64,000 bases of DNA from Microbispora rosea subsp. aerata (GCF_014647835.1 NZ_BMPY01000023.1:1-64000); one strand, 5' to 3'. Shown: positions 42,867 through 51,398, numbered from the stretch's first letter. Translations and numbers: made by a program. The notes: generated by a model not told the origin, from the letters alone.

Positions 42867-44345
42867 GTGAGTGCGAACCCCATGAACACCCCCAATTTCC
42901 TCGATCGATACTTCTCCATCTCCGCCCGCGGATCCACCATCGGCCAGGAGATCCGTGGCGGCTTCGCGACCTTCTTCACGATGGCCTACATCGTGGTCCT
43001 CAACCCGCTGATCATCGGCACGGTCGCGGACAAGACGGGCCAGTTCCTCGGCGACGGCCAGAACCCCAATCTGCCGCTGGTCGCCGCGGCCACCGCGTTC
43101 GCCGCGGGCATCCTCACGATCGTCATGGGCGTCTTCGGCCGGGTGCCGTTCGCCCTGGCCACCGGCCTCGGCTTGAACGCCTTCCTCGCCTTCGGCATCG
43201 CCACCCAGATGTCCTGGGAGGACGCGATGGGCCTGGTGGTGCTGGAGGGCATCGTCATCGCGATCCTCGTGGTGACCGGCTTCCGGGTGGCGGTGTTCCG
43301 CGCGATCCCGGCCCAGCTCAAGACCGCGATCAGCGTCGGCATCGGCCTGTTCATCGCGCTGATCGGGTTCGTCGACGCCGGCTTCGTCCGGCGCATGCCG
43401 GACGCGAGCAACACCACGGTCCCGGTGAAGCTCGGCGCGCTGGGCAACGGCTCGCTGACCGGCTGGCCGACGCTCGTCTTCGTCATCGGCCTGCTCGTGA
43501 CGGCCTTCCTCGTCGCCCGCAGGGTCAAGGGCGCCATCCTGCTCGGGATCGTCGGCACCACCGTGCTCGCCATGATCGTCGAGGCGATCGGCAAGATCGG
43601 GCCGCAGACCCCCGACGGAAGCAACCCCAACGGCTGGTCGCTCAACGTGCCCGCGTGGCCGAAGAACTTCATCGAGCTGCCCGACCTGTCGCTGCTCGGC
43701 CAGTTCAGCCTGTTCGGCAGCTTCGCCAAGATCGGCGGCCTGGCGGCCGTGATGTTCGTCTTCACGCTCATGCTCGCCGACTTCTTCGACACGATGGGCA
43801 CGATCGTGGGCGTGGGCCGGCAGGCGAACCTCCTCAAGGAGGACGGCACCGTCGAGCGCACCAAGGAGATCCTGCTGGTCGACTCGCTCGCGGCGGCGGC
43901 CGGCGGCGCGGCCAGCGTTTCGTCCAACACCACCTACGTCGAGTCGGCGGCGGGCGTCGGTGAGGGCGCGCGCACCGGCCTGGCGAGCGTCGTCACCGGC
44001 GTGCTGTTCCTGCTGGCGATGTTCTTCGCCCCGCTGACGGAGATCGTGCCGTTCGAGGCGGCCACCCCGGCCCTCGTGGTCGTCGGCTTCCTGATGATGA
44101 CCCAGGTCAAGGAGATCGACTTCAGTGACTTCGAGACCGCGATCCCCGCGTTCCTGACCATCGTGCTCATGCCGTTCACATACTCGATCACCGCCGGCAT
44201 CGGCGCGGGCTTCGTGAGCTACATCGTCATCAAGGCGCTGCGCGGCAAGGCCCGCGAGCTCCACCCCCTGATGTGGCTGGTGGGCGCGCTGTTCGTCGTC
44301 TACTTCGCGCTGGAGCCCATCAAGAGCCTGCTGGGGCTGTCCTGA
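42867..44345 (+). CDS. NCS2-family purine permease (adenine/guanine/hypoxanthine type)
   Basis: 492 residues from GTG 42867; ATG 42840 and ATG 42882 are alternatives and none has a strong ribosome-binding site. The AzgA/PbuG signature is clear: FDRYF-like FLDRYFSISARGSTIGQEIRGGFATFFTMAYIVVLNP, ATGLGLNAFLAFGIA, LADFFDTMGTIVGVGRQANLL and SSNTTYVESAAGVGEGARTG. About 12-14 membrane helices. It imports purine bases by proton symport. The leader contains AGCCGG (42775-42780) that can pair with CCGGCT (42824-42829), but it does not match the purine riboswitch. Confidence 0.93.
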   Translation: MSANPMNTPNFLDRYFSISARGSTIGQEIRGGFATFFTMAYIVVLNPLIIGTVADKTGQFLGDGQNPNLPLVAAATAFAAGILTIVMGVFGRVPFALATGLGLNAFLAFGIATQMSWEDAMGLVVLEGIVIAILVVTGFRVAVFRAIPAQLKTAISVGIGLFIALIGFVDAGFVRRMPDASNTTVPVKLGALGNGSLTGWPTLVFVIGLLVTAFLVARRVKGAILLGIVGTTVLAMIVEAIGKIGPQTPDGSNPNGWSLNVPAWPKNFIELPDLSLLGQFSLFGSFAKIGGLAAVMFVFTLMLADFFDTMGTIVGVGRQANLLKEDGTVERTKEILLVDSLAAAAGGAASVSSNTTYVESAAGVGEGARTGLASVVTGVLFLLAMFFAPLTEIVPFEAATPALVVVGFLMMTQVKEIDFSDFETAIPAFLTIVLMPFTYSITAGIGAGFVSYIVIKALRGKARELHPLMWLVGALFVVYFALEPIKSLLGLS

Positions 44346-44486
44346 GCCGCCGCCTGCGCACCGCCTCGGGCCGCCGGGCTTGCCGCCCCGGCGGCCCGCG
44401 TTTTCGCCGCCCCCTACGGCGTTTCGGCCGCGGCCGCCGGGGTGCGGCCGCCGGGTTCTGTCGGTGGGGCGGGTTAGGGTCGTGAC

Positions 44487-44969
44487 GTGGCCACCAAGGG
44501 GCGACGAGCGGTGCCGGTGGAGTTGCTGCCGCGACTGCGCCTGGCCAGGGACCGCATCGACCGCGACTATCAGAGCGAGCTCGATCTCGACCGGCTCGCG
44601 GCCGTCGCCGGCGTCTCCAAGTTCTACTTCGTCCGCTGCTTCGAGGCGGCGTACGGCGAGACGCCGATGCGCTACCTCACCAAGCGGAGGCTGGAGCGCG
44701 CCCAAGACCTGCTGCGGTTCGCGAACCTGACCGTGACCGAGGTCTGCATGGCCGTCGGGTTCAGCAGCCTGGGCTCGTTCTCGGCCAAGTTCCGGCGGAT
44801 GGTGGGGGAGAGCCCGAGCGAATACCGCGACCGGTGGGCGGCGCGCGGCGGCCCCCGCGTCCCCGGCTGCTACCTGTTCATGAACGGCGTGCTCCGCCTC
44901 GAGGGCGCGCCCAAGCGGGACGAGGGTTGTGCAATTTCGGAGAAGCCCAGGTCAGAGCGGCCGAAGTAG
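44487..44969 (+). CDS. AraC-family transcriptional regulator
   Basis: 160 residues from GTG 44487. The DNA-binding domain fills residues ~15-115: two helix-turn-helix units, LDLDRLAAVAGVSKFYFVRCFEAAYGETPMRYLTKRRLERAQDLLR and LTVTEVCMAVGFSSLGSFSAKFRRMVGESPSEYRDR. There is no N-terminal sensor domain; a ~45-residue tail (VPGCYLFMNGVLRLEGAPKRDEG) may bind the effector. A TTAGGGT -10-like element ends seven bases before the GTG, so the message may be leaderless. It is nine bases ahead of the VOC gene, which it probably controls. Confidence 0.9.
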   Translation: MATKGRRAVPVELLPRLRLARDRIDRDYQSELDLDRLAAVAGVSKFYFVRCFEAAYGETPMRYLTKRRLERAQDLLRFANLTVTEVCMAVGFSSLGSFSAKFRRMVGESPSEYRDRWAARGGPRVPGCYLFMNGVLRLEGAPKRDEGCAISEKPRSERPK

Positions 44970-44978
44970 CTTCTCCAC

Positions 44979-45404
44979 ATGATTCGGAACGTCTCGCTGA
45001 TCACGCTCTACTGTCGCGACCAGGACGAGGCCCGCGACTTCTACGTGGACGTCCTCGGCTTCGTCCCCAACACCGACGTCCAGTTGGACGGGTTCCGGTG
45101 GGTCACGATCAACCACCCGGACCACCCGGAGCTCGAGATCACGCTGATGAAGCCGGGGCCGCCGCTCGACGAGGAGGGCGCCGACTTCTACCGCAGGCAG
45201 CTCGACAAGGGGCAGGCGGGCGGCCTGGGGCTGCGCGTGGACGACTGCCGCAAGACCTGCCAGGAGCTCGCGGCCAAGGGCGTGACTATCCTGCAGGAGC
45301 CCGCGGATCGGCCGTACGGGGTGGAGGCGGTCATCCGCGACAACCAGGGCAACTGGCTCGTCCTGGTCGAGCCCAAGGAGTTCACACCGGAAGACTTCGC
45401 CTGA
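44979..45404 (+). CDS. Glyoxalase/VOC-family protein
   Basis: 141 residues with two beta-alpha-beta-beta-beta modules: NVSLITLYCRDQDEARDFYVDVLGFV..WVTINHPDHPELEITLM, and GLGLRVDDCRKTCQELAAKGVTILQEPADRPYGVEAVIRDNQGNWLVLVEP. The H-x-E metal pattern is only partly kept (PDHPELEIT, VLVEP). Such proteins bind small ligands as resistance or isomerase enzymes. Pairing with an AraC regulator is a common cassette in actinomycetes. Terminator directly downstream. Confidence 0.92.
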   Translation: MIRNVSLITLYCRDQDEARDFYVDVLGFVPNTDVQLDGFRWVTINHPDHPELEITLMKPGPPLDEEGADFYRRQLDKGQAGGLGLRVDDCRKTCQELAAKGVTILQEPADRPYGVEAVIRDNQGNWLVLVEPKEFTPEDFA

Positions 45405-45419
45405 CGCGTCGCGCGTACG

Positions 45420-45449
45420 AGGCCCGGTCCCCACGCGGGGCCGGGCCTT
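45420..45449 (+). terminator. Terminator of the AraC-VOC pair
   Basis: AGGCCCGGTCCCC pairs with GGGGCCGGGCCT with one bulged base, followed by TGATCGTTT. It lies 15 bases past the VOC stop. Confidence 0.8.
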
Positions 45450-45512
45450 GATCGTTTACCGCCGGGTCGCGCCGGTACGGTGTGTCGCGATCACCGCCAC
45501 GGTCGGAACTGC

Positions 45513-45568
45513 TTGGAGGAATACGAACATGAAGCATATAGTTAGCAAAGGTAATGAGCCATGCTAAC
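45513..45568 (+). promoter_or_regulatory. marR promoter and autoregulatory operator
   Basis: TTGGAG (45513-45518), 18 bases, TATAGT (45537-45542) forms a good promoter. GTTAGC (45541-45546) and GCTAAC (45563-45568) are a perfect inverted pair separated by 16 bases. They span from the -10 box to codon 3 of the MarR gene, where a MarR dimer would block its own transcription. Confidence 0.7.
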
Positions 45569-46004
45569 GAATTCCCAGAACTTGCGCAGCGACGCCGCTC
45601 TCGCGTCCGCTCTGCGCGTGTCCCTCGCCCGGCTGACGCGACGGATGCGCAAGCAGGCCGCGCACCACTCACTGACACCCACACAGCTCGCGACGCTTGT
45701 CGCCGTCGAGCGCCACACCGCAATGACCCCCGGCGAGCTCGCGGAGCACGAGAAGGTGCAACCGCCCTCGATAACCCGTGTGATCGCCAAGCTGGAGGCG
45801 AGGGGGCTGCTGGAGCGCGAACCGCATCCGACCGATCGCCGGCAGGTGACGGTCAGGGTGACGCCGCAGGGGGCGGCTCTCCTCAAGGAGGAACGCCGGA
45901 CCAAGGAAGCCTGGCTGGCGCAGCGGCTCAAGGACCTGACGCCGGAGGAGAGGGCGACGCTGCGGGCGGCGGCGCCGATTCTGGAGAAGCTGTCCACGAT
46001 GTAG
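45561..46004 (+). CDS. MarR-family transcriptional regulator
   Basis: 147 residues. Winged helix-turn-helix: LTPTQLATLVAVERHTAMTPGELAEHEKVQPPSITRVIAKLEARGLLEREPHPTDRRQVTVRVTPQGAALL, with the wing DxR (PTDRRQ). Long N- and C-terminal helices form the dimer interface. AAAGG lies nine bases before the ATG. It overlaps an inverted repeat that is probably its own operator, and is five bases from the MFS gene, the likely regulated target. Confidence 0.93.
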   Translation: MLTNSQNLRSDAALASALRVSLARLTRRMRKQAAHHSLTPTQLATLVAVERHTAMTPGELAEHEKVQPPSITRVIAKLEARGLLEREPHPTDRRQVTVRVTPQGAALLKEERRTKEAWLAQRLKDLTPEERATLRAAAPILEKLSTM

Positions 46005-46009
46005 GCGGC

Positions 46010-47263
46010 ATGTTCCGCTCGCTGCGGAACTACAACTACCGCCTGTTCGCCGCCGGGGGCGTCGTCTCCAACGTCGGCACCTGGATGCAGCGCACCGCCC
46101 AGGACTGGCTGGTCCTCGACCTCGCGCACGGACGCGGCTCGGCGCTCGGCGTCACCGTGGCGCTGCAGTTCCTGCCGACCATGCTGTTCGGGATGTTCGG
46201 CGGGGTCATCGCGGACCGCTACCCGAAGCGCCGCACCCTCATGGTGGCCCAGACGCTCATGGGGCTGCTGGCGCTCACCATGGGCGTGCTGGTCCTCACC
46301 GGGACGGCCCGGGTCTGGCACGTGTACGTCATGGCGTTCACCCTCGGCCTGGTGTCGTGCGTCGAGGTGCCCACGCGGCAGTCGTTCGTGGTCGAGATGG
46401 TGGGCAGGCGGGACCTGCCGAACGCCATCGCGCTGAACAGCTCGACCTTCAACCTCGCCCGGGTCGTCGGCCCCGCGGTGGCCGGTCTGCTGATCTCCTG
46501 GATGGGCACCGGCCCGATTTTCGTGCTGAACGCCGTGTCGTTCGCCGCCGTGATCAGCGGGCTCGTCCTCATGCGGGCGTCCGAGCTGCGCTCGCCCGAG
46601 CCCGTGCCCCGGGGCAAGGGCCAGTTGCGGGAGGGCCTGCGCTACGTCGGCGGCCGGCCCGACCTGCTGCTGCCGCTGCTGCTCGTGGCGTTCATGGCGA
46701 TCTTCGCGCAGAGCTTCTCGACCAGCATCGCGCTGATGGCCAAGCAGGCGTTCGGCGCGGGCGCCTCCTCCTTCGGCGTGGCGTCCAGCGCGTTCGCCGT
46801 CGGGGCGTTCGGCGGGGCGCTGCTGGCCGCGCGCCGGCTCAAGCCGAGCCGCCGGTTCCTGATCACCGGGGCGCTGTGCTTCGGGCTGTTCCAGATCGCC
46901 GCCGGGCTCGCCCCCGTGTACGCGACGTTCCTGCTGATGCTCGTCCCCGCGGGCATGGCGATGATCACGGTCAACACGACCGCGAACACGATGGTGCAGC
47001 TCGGCGCCTCGCCCGAGATGCGCGGCCGGGTCATGGGGATCTACGTGCTGGTCTTCACCGGAGGCGCTCCGATCGGGTCGCCGCTGGTGGGCTGGCTCGC
47101 CGAGCTGGCCGGTCCCCGGGTCTCGGTGGTGGCCGCCGGCATCCTGAGCCTGTGCGGCGTCGGCCTGGCGGTGCTGGTGACCCGCATGGTCGCCGCGCGC
47201 GTGGCGCTCAGGAAAGAATCGGCTCGTGAGCAGATTGTTCGTGGCACTGCTGCCGCCGCCTGA
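46010..47263 (+). CDS. MFS exporter (EntS/MFS_3 type)
   Basis: 417 residues from ATG 46010, five bases after the marR stop. Twelve helices. The N-terminal FRSLRNYNYRLFAAGGVVSNVGTWMQRTAQDWLVL block and IADRYPKRRTLMVAQ loop are typical of the MFS_3 exporters that include EntS. The EVPTRQSFVVEMVGRRDLPNAIALNSSTFNLARVVGPAVAG segment fits the same family. With MarR it forms a drug- or metabolite-responsive export pair. Its last 38 bases overlap the thpR start. Confidence 0.93.
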   Translation: MFRSLRNYNYRLFAAGGVVSNVGTWMQRTAQDWLVLDLAHGRGSALGVTVALQFLPTMLFGMFGGVIADRYPKRRTLMVAQTLMGLLALTMGVLVLTGTARVWHVYVMAFTLGLVSCVEVPTRQSFVVEMVGRRDLPNAIALNSSTFNLARVVGPAVAGLLISWMGTGPIFVLNAVSFAAVISGLVLMRASELRSPEPVPRGKGQLREGLRYVGGRPDLLLPLLLVAFMAIFAQSFSTSIALMAKQAFGAGASSFGVASSAFAVGAFGGALLAARRLKPSRRFLITGALCFGLFQIAAGLAPVYATFLLMLVPAGMAMITVNTTANTMVQLGASPEMRGRVMGIYVLVFTGGAPIGSPLVGWLAELAGPRVSVVAAGILSLCGVGLAVLVTRMVAARVALRKESAREQIVRGTAAAA

Positions 47264-47795
47264 GGCGCTGGCGGAGATCGCCACGGCGGTCGACCCGGTG
47301 CGCGCCGAGTGGCCGCAGCTGCGCTGGGTGGACCCCACGCTGTGGCACGTGACCGTGGCCTTCCTCGGTGAGGTGCCCGACGCGGTCCTGCCGGAGCTGC
47401 GCGTGCGGCTGGCCAGGGCCGCCTCCCGATACGCTCCGCAGACGGTGTCGTTCGGCGGCGCCGGAGCCTTCCCCTCCGCCTCCCGGGGACGCGTCTTGTG
47501 GGTGGGCCTGGACGCCGGGCCCGCGCTGACGAGGCTCGCCGCCTCGGTGGCCGCGGGCGCCCGGCGGGCCGGGGCGGCGGAGACCGACCGCAAGCGGTTC
47601 CATCCCCATCTCACCCTGGCCCGCTCGAGGACCAAATCACGGCACGGCGACGACCTGCGCCCCCTGGTCGGCGCCCTGAGCGCCTTCGACGGGCGGCGCT
47701 GGGAGGTGTCGTCGCTGCACCTCGTGCGCAGCCACATCGGATCGAGCGTGCGGTACGAGCAGGTCGAGGCGTACCCACTGGCCATCCCCGGCTAG
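47226..47795 (+). CDS. thpR: RNA 2',3'-cyclic phosphodiesterase (2H family)
   Basis: 189 residues from GTG 47226. The two catalytic H-x-T/S-x motifs are HVTV (in LWHVTVAFLGEV) and HLTL (in FHPHLTLARSR), the mark of the 2H phosphoesterases LigT/ThpR. The enzyme opens 2',3'-cyclic phosphate RNA ends to 2'-phosphates. It overlaps the MFS gene by 38 bases in another frame and so is likely cotranscribed, though the functions seem unrelated. Confidence 0.93.
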   Translation: MSRLFVALLPPPEALAEIATAVDPVRAEWPQLRWVDPTLWHVTVAFLGEVPDAVLPELRVRLARAASRYAPQTVSFGGAGAFPSASRGRVLWVGLDAGPALTRLAASVAAGARRAGAAETDRKRFHPHLTLARSRTKSRHGDDLRPLVGALSAFDGRRWEVSSLHLVRSHIGSSVRYEQVEAYPLAIPG

Positions 47796-47805
47796 GCTCC
47801 ATGGC

Positions 47806-47895
47806 GTGGATCGTCCTCGTCGCTGGCTGCTGCCCACGGTGCTCGCGCTGCTCGTGCTCATCGTGATCGTCGGCGCACTCATCAACACCGCCTGA
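47806..47895 (+). CDS. 29-residue single-helix membrane protein
   Basis: GTG 47806 to TGA 47895 encodes MDRPRRWLLPTVLALLV followed by LIVIVGALINTA. A basic N-terminus and one long hydrophobic helix make a textbook small membrane protein. TAGGCT (47793-47798), overlapping the thpR stop codon, could be a -10 box seven bases before the GTG, giving a leaderless message; no good -35 is seen. Too short for normal gene finders. Codon usage is strongly genome-like (third-position G/C). Confidence 0.6.
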   Translation: MDRPRRWLLPTVLALLVLIVIVGALINTA

Positions 47896-47896
47896 T

Positions 47897-48865
47897 CTAC
47901 CAGGCGTACTCCTCCGGGGCGGTCTTGAAGCCGGGGAAGATCTCGTCGAGCCGGGCGAGCGCCTTGTCGTCCAGCTTGATCTCCAAGGCCCGGGTCGTGC
48001 CGTCGAGCTGCTCGACCGTGCGGGGGCCGATGATCGGCGCGGTGACCGCCCGCTGGTGCAGGAGCCACGCCAGCCCCACGGTGGCCGGGTCCTCGCCGAG
48101 CTCGTCGCAGAACGCCTCGTAGCGCTCGATCTTGTCGCGGTGCTTGTCGAGCTGGGCGACGATCTGCTCGGACGCCGACCGGCCCTTGTCGATCTTGCGG
48201 AGGACGCCGCCGAGCAAGCCGCCCGCCAGCGGGCTCCACGGGATCAGCCCGAGGCCGTAGTCCTCACAGGCCGGGATGACCTCCAGCTCGGGCGCGCGGA
48301 CGAGCAGGTTGTAGTGGGACTGCTCGCTCACCAGGCCGAGCGAGTTGCGGCGGCGGGCCGACTCCTGGGCCTTGGCGATGTGCCAGCCCGCGAAGTTCGA
48401 CGAGCCGACGTAGAGGATCTTGCCCTGCTGCTTGAGGATGTCCATGGCCTCCCAGAACTCCTCGAACGGGGTGTCCCGGTCGATGTGGTGGGCCTGGTAG
48501 ATGTCGATGTAGTCGGTCTGCATCCGGCGCAGCGACGCCTCCGCCGCCCGCCTGATGTTCAGCGCGGACAGCTTCTCCTCGTTCGGCCAGTCGCCCATCG
48601 AGCCGTACAGCTTGGTGGCGATGACCGTGCGCTCGCGCCTGCCCCCGCCCTGCGCGAACCATCGCCCGATGATCTTCTCGGTGATCCCCTCGCCCTTCTT
48701 CCACCCGTACACGTTGGCGGTGTCGAAGAAGTTGATCCCGAGCTCGTGGGCGCGATCCATGATCGCGAACGAGTCCTCTTCGGTGGTCTGCGGGCCGAAG
48801 TTCATGGTCCCCAGGCACAGCTTGCTGACCAGGAGGCCCGTGCGGCCAAGGTGTGCGTACTCCAT
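47897..48865 (-). CDS. Aldo/keto reductase
   Basis: 322 residues from ATG 48865; GTG 48874 is the alternative. The catalytic tetrad is visible: Asp and Tyr in INFFDTANVYG, Lys in ATKLYG, His in YQAHHID. The NADPH-binding C-terminal block is APIIGPRTVEQLDGTTRALEIKLD. The GMNFG/GWKKGEGITEKIIGRW pattern places it with the YghZ/PhdYeaE-like AKR subgroup that reduces small aldehydes. Convergent with, and one base from, the 29-residue gene. Confidence 0.93.
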   Translation of the reverse strand: MEYAHLGRTGLLVSKLCLGTMNFGPQTTEEDSFAIMDRAHELGINFFDTANVYGWKKGEGITEKIIGRWFAQGGGRRERTVIATKLYGSMGDWPNEEKLSALNIRRAAEASLRRMQTDYIDIYQAHHIDRDTPFEEFWEAMDILKQQGKILYVGSSNFAGWHIAKAQESARRRNSLGLVSEQSHYNLLVRAPELEVIPACEDYGLGLIPWSPLAGGLLGGVLRKIDKGRSASEQIVAQLDKHRDKIERYEAFCDELGEDPATVGLAWLLHQRAVTAPIIGPRTVEQLDGTTRALEIKLDDKALARLDEIFPGFKTAPEEYAW

Positions 48866-48980
48866 GCCCCCCACAGTAGGAACCTGGAGTGGACTCCAGG
48901 CGAGACCTCGGCGCGTTCTCCGTCGGCGAGTTCGCCGTGGGCGATGAAGCGGCGGGCGATGGAGCGGTGGGCGGGCCGCG

Positions 48981-49550
48981 TCAGATGCGGAAGTCCCAGG
49001 TGAGGCGGCCCTCGCTCAGGTCGTCGGCGAGGCCGCGCACGAATTCGAGCTCCGTGACGATCTGGGCCCGCTGATACTCCGACTCCACGAGGAAGAGCCG
49101 GGGCACGGTGGACAGGGCGTCGGCGATCTCCGCCTCCAGCGCGGACAACCGCGCCTCCAGAGCCGCGATCCGCTCCCGCAGCGCCGCCAGCGCCTCCTCC
49201 GGCGTCAGCACGGGCAGGAAGGCGAGCGCGGCGGGAAACTCGGGAAACTCCCGCGCCGGGGTGGACAGCATGGTCCGCATCCACTGCTTGAGCGTCTCCC
49301 GGCCCGCCTCGGTGGCCTCGTAGACCGTCCGCTCCGGCCGGTTCTCCTCGCGGGTGGTCTCGCGGACCGCCAGCAGCCCGTCGCGGAGCAGGCGCTCGAT
49401 CGTCTGGTAGACGCTGTTGCGCTGCGCGACGTTGACCACGTCGTCCTGGCGCCGCTCCTTGATCAGCTGCTGCATCCGGTACGCGTGCATCGGCGACTCG
49501 CAGACCAGGGCGAGCACGGCCGTGGCCAGGGGAGAGCGCCGCGTCGACAT
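48981..49550 (-). CDS. PadR-family transcriptional regulator
   Basis: 189 residues from ATG 49550; ATG 49559 is possible. Winged helix-turn-helix: SPLATAVLALVCESPMHAYRMQQLIKERRQDDVVNVAQRNSVYQTIERLLRDGLLAVRETTREENRPERTVYEATEAGRETLKQWM. The C-terminal half is a long helical dimerisation region (LRERIAALEARLSALEAEIADAL). It diverges from the monooxygenase gene with 57 bases between them, so it probably controls that gene and itself. Confidence 0.92.
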   Translation of the reverse strand: MSTRRSPLATAVLALVCESPMHAYRMQQLIKERRQDDVVNVAQRNSVYQTIERLLRDGLLAVRETTREENRPERTVYEATEAGRETLKQWMRTMLSTPAREFPEFPAALAFLPVLTPEEALAALRERIAALEARLSALEAEIADALSTVPRLFLVESEYQRAQIVTELEFVRGLADDLSEGRLTWDFRI

Positions 49551-49584
49551 GGCGCCCATCTTAGGGATGCCGTAGCAGCGAATA

Positions 49585-49609
49585 GTCATAATATGTATAG
49601 TAATGACAT
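49585..49609. promoter_or_regulatory. Candidate PadR operator and monooxygenase promoter
   Basis: GTCAT (49585-49589) and ATGAC (49603-49607) form an inverted pair; within it ATGT (49593-49596) and ACAT (49606-49609) resemble the ATGT-N8-ACAT sites of PadR regulators, here with nine bases. TATAGT (49596-49601) is a -10 box that ends seven bases before the ATG, so the message is probably leaderless. Confidence 0.55.
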
Positions 49610-50780
49610 GACTAAGAAAGCTCTGATCATCGGCGGCGGGATCGCGGGGCCCGTCACCGCCATGGCGCTGCGGCGCGCCGGAATCGACGGCGAGGTCTTC
49701 GAGGCGTACGACCGGGGCGCCGAGGGCGTCGGCGCCTTCCTCACACTCGCGGTGAACGGGCTGGAGGCCCTGCGCCTGCTGGGCCTGCACGACGTGGTCG
49801 CCGACCTCGGCATGGACACGCCGGTCATGGAGATCCGCAACGCGCGGGGCAGGCTGCTGGCCACCACGAGCCAGCCGAGCCGCACGCTCCGGCGCTCCGA
49901 CCTCTACCGGGTGCTGCGCGACGAGGCCGTACGGCGGGGCGTGCCGATCCACTACGGCAAGCGGCTGGTGGACGCCTTCGCCACCTCGCGCGGGGTGCGC
50001 GCGGTCTTCGCGGACGGGAGCGAGGCCGAGGGCGACCTCCTGGTGGGCGCCGACGGGCTGCGCTCGCGCACCCGCACCCTCATCGACCCCGGCGCGCCGC
50101 GCGCCCGGTACGTCGGGCTGCTGAACACCGGCGGCTACGCCGAAGGCGTGCGGGTGCCGGGCAGGCCGGGGGTTTGTTACTTCGTCTTCGGCCGGCGGTG
50201 CTTCTTCGGATACATGATCCACCCCGAGGGGCAGGTGTGGTGGTTCGCCAACCCGCCGAGCCGCAGGGAGATGAGCGCGGAGGAGCTCGCCGCGATCACG
50301 CCCGAGCAGTGGCGGGCCAGGCTCTTGGACCTGTTCGAGGGCGACGCGGGGCCGATGCGGGAGATCATCGCGGCGACTCCCCGCATCATGCCCGCCTGGA
50401 ACACCTACGACTTCCCGAGCGTGCCCACGTGGTTTCGCGACCGCATGGTCATCGTCGGAGACGCCGCCCACGCGACCTCGCCGTCCTCCGGGCAGGGGGC
50501 GTCGATGGCGATCGAGGACGCGGTGGTGCTGGGCAAGTGCCTGCGCGACGTGCCGGACGTCACGGACGCGTTCGCCGCGTTCGAGCGGCTGCGGCGCGAA
50601 CGGGTCGAGCGGGTCGTGGCGCAGGGCAAGCGCAACGGGGACGGCAAGGCGCCCGGTGTCCTCGGGGCCTTCGTCCGCGACCTGGTCCTTCCGGTGATCA
50701 TGCGGCAGGTGGAGAAGCGGAACGCGATGGCCTGGATGCACGACCACCGCATCCACTGGGACGAGCCCGTCAGCGTTTAA
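49608..50780 (+). CDS. FAD-dependent monooxygenase (PheA/TetX-like)
   Basis: 390 residues. The FAD dinucleotide fold is ALIIGGGIAGPVTAMALRRAGIDGEVFEAYDR at the N-terminus; the DG motif is EGDLLVGADGLRSRTR; the GD motif is MVIVGDAAHATSPSSGQGASMAIEDAVVL. This is the p-hydroxybenzoate hydroxylase-like class A family, which also includes tetracycline-inactivating TetX. NADPH and oxygen serve as cosubstrates. Regulated by the divergent PadR gene. The substrate is unknown; a xenobiotic or antibiotic is plausible given the neighbouring cassettes. Confidence 0.93.
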   Translation: MTKKALIIGGGIAGPVTAMALRRAGIDGEVFEAYDRGAEGVGAFLTLAVNGLEALRLLGLHDVVADLGMDTPVMEIRNARGRLLATTSQPSRTLRRSDLYRVLRDEAVRRGVPIHYGKRLVDAFATSRGVRAVFADGSEAEGDLLVGADGLRSRTRTLIDPGAPRARYVGLLNTGGYAEGVRVPGRPGVCYFVFGRRCFFGYMIHPEGQVWWFANPPSRREMSAEELAAITPEQWRARLLDLFEGDAGPMREIIAATPRIMPAWNTYDFPSVPTWFRDRMVIVGDAAHATSPSSGQGASMAIEDAVVLGKCLRDVPDVTDAFAAFERLRRERVERVVAQGKRNGDGKAPGVLGAFVRDLVLPVIMRQVEKRNAMAWMHDHRIHWDEPVSV

Positions 50781-50810
50781 TTGACCAATCATTCTCGAAT
50801 GGCCTAGTGT
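50781..50810 (+). promoter_or_regulatory. tetR promoter with operator-like sequence
   Basis: TTGACC (50781-50786), 18 bases, TAGTGT (50805-50810); the ATG follows at 50817, suggesting a leaderless message. The segment TTGACCAATCATTCTCGAA (50781-50799) matches 15 of 19 bases of TTGACCGATCGATCTAGAA at 51441-51459, at the start of the MFS gene. Both resemble GACC-core operators of TetR regulators. Confidence 0.6.
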
Positions 50811-50816
50811 CGGGTT

Positions 50817-51398
50817 ATGGCGAGGAGCAAGGAGTTCGACCCCGACGTCGTGCTGGAGCGGGCGCTCGACCTGTTCTGGCGGCGCGGATACGAGGCCACG
50901 TCGATGGCCGACCTGGTCGAGCACCTCGGGATCGCCCGCGCCAGCCTGTACGCCACCTTCGGCGGCAAGCACGACCTGTATGTGAAGGCGCTGGAGCGCT
51001 ACGTCCAGACACGCGATCCCGACCCCCTGGAGCTGCTGTCGCAGCCCGGCCCGGCCCTGGCGGCCGTACGGACCCTGGTGGAGCGCTACGCCGAGGACTC
51101 CATCCGCGACCGCGAACGGCGGGGCTGCATGATCGTGAACGCGGCGGCCGAGCTCCTGCCCGACGACGAGCCGGTCGCCCGGGTTGTCGAGACGAGCTGG
51201 ACGGGCCTGGAGACCGCGCTGACCTCGGCGCTCATCCGGGCCCGCGCCCAGGGGGAGATCTCCGCGGAGGCCGACCCCCGGGCGCTGGCGCGGTTCGTGC
51301 TCGTCTTCCTCCAGGGCCTGCGGGTGATGGCGAAGGGCCACGGCGACCCGGCCCGTCTCCGCGACGCCGCCGCCCAGGCTCTCGCGGTGCTCCGCTGA
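50817..51398 (+). CDS. TetR-family transcriptional regulator
   Basis: 193 residues. The N-terminal helix-turn-helix is VVLERALDLFWRRGYEATSMADLVEHLGIARASLYATFGGKHDLYVKAL. The C-terminal half (YVQTRDPDPLELL..RGCMIVNAAAELLPDDEPVARVVETSWTGLETAL..FVLVFLQGLRVMAKG) is the ligand-binding TetR_C type with the GCM(L/I)VN block of the YxaF/LmrA-like group. It heads a TetR-MFS-SDR cassette and shares an operator-like word with the MFS gene. Confidence 0.93.
   Translation: MARSKEFDPDVVLERALDLFWRRGYEATSMADLVEHLGIARASLYATFGGKHDLYVKALERYVQTRDPDPLELLSQPGPALAAVRTLVERYAEDSIRDRERRGCMIVNAAAELLPDDEPVARVVETSWTGLETALTSALIRARAQGEISAEADPRALARFVLVFLQGLRVMAKGHGDPARLRDAAAQALAVLR

Noticed and set aside
48981..51341. 786-codon minus-strand frame with the PadR protein at its end
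   Set aside because: Only the last 189 codons encode the regulator; the rest is antisense to the monooxygenase and tetR genes.
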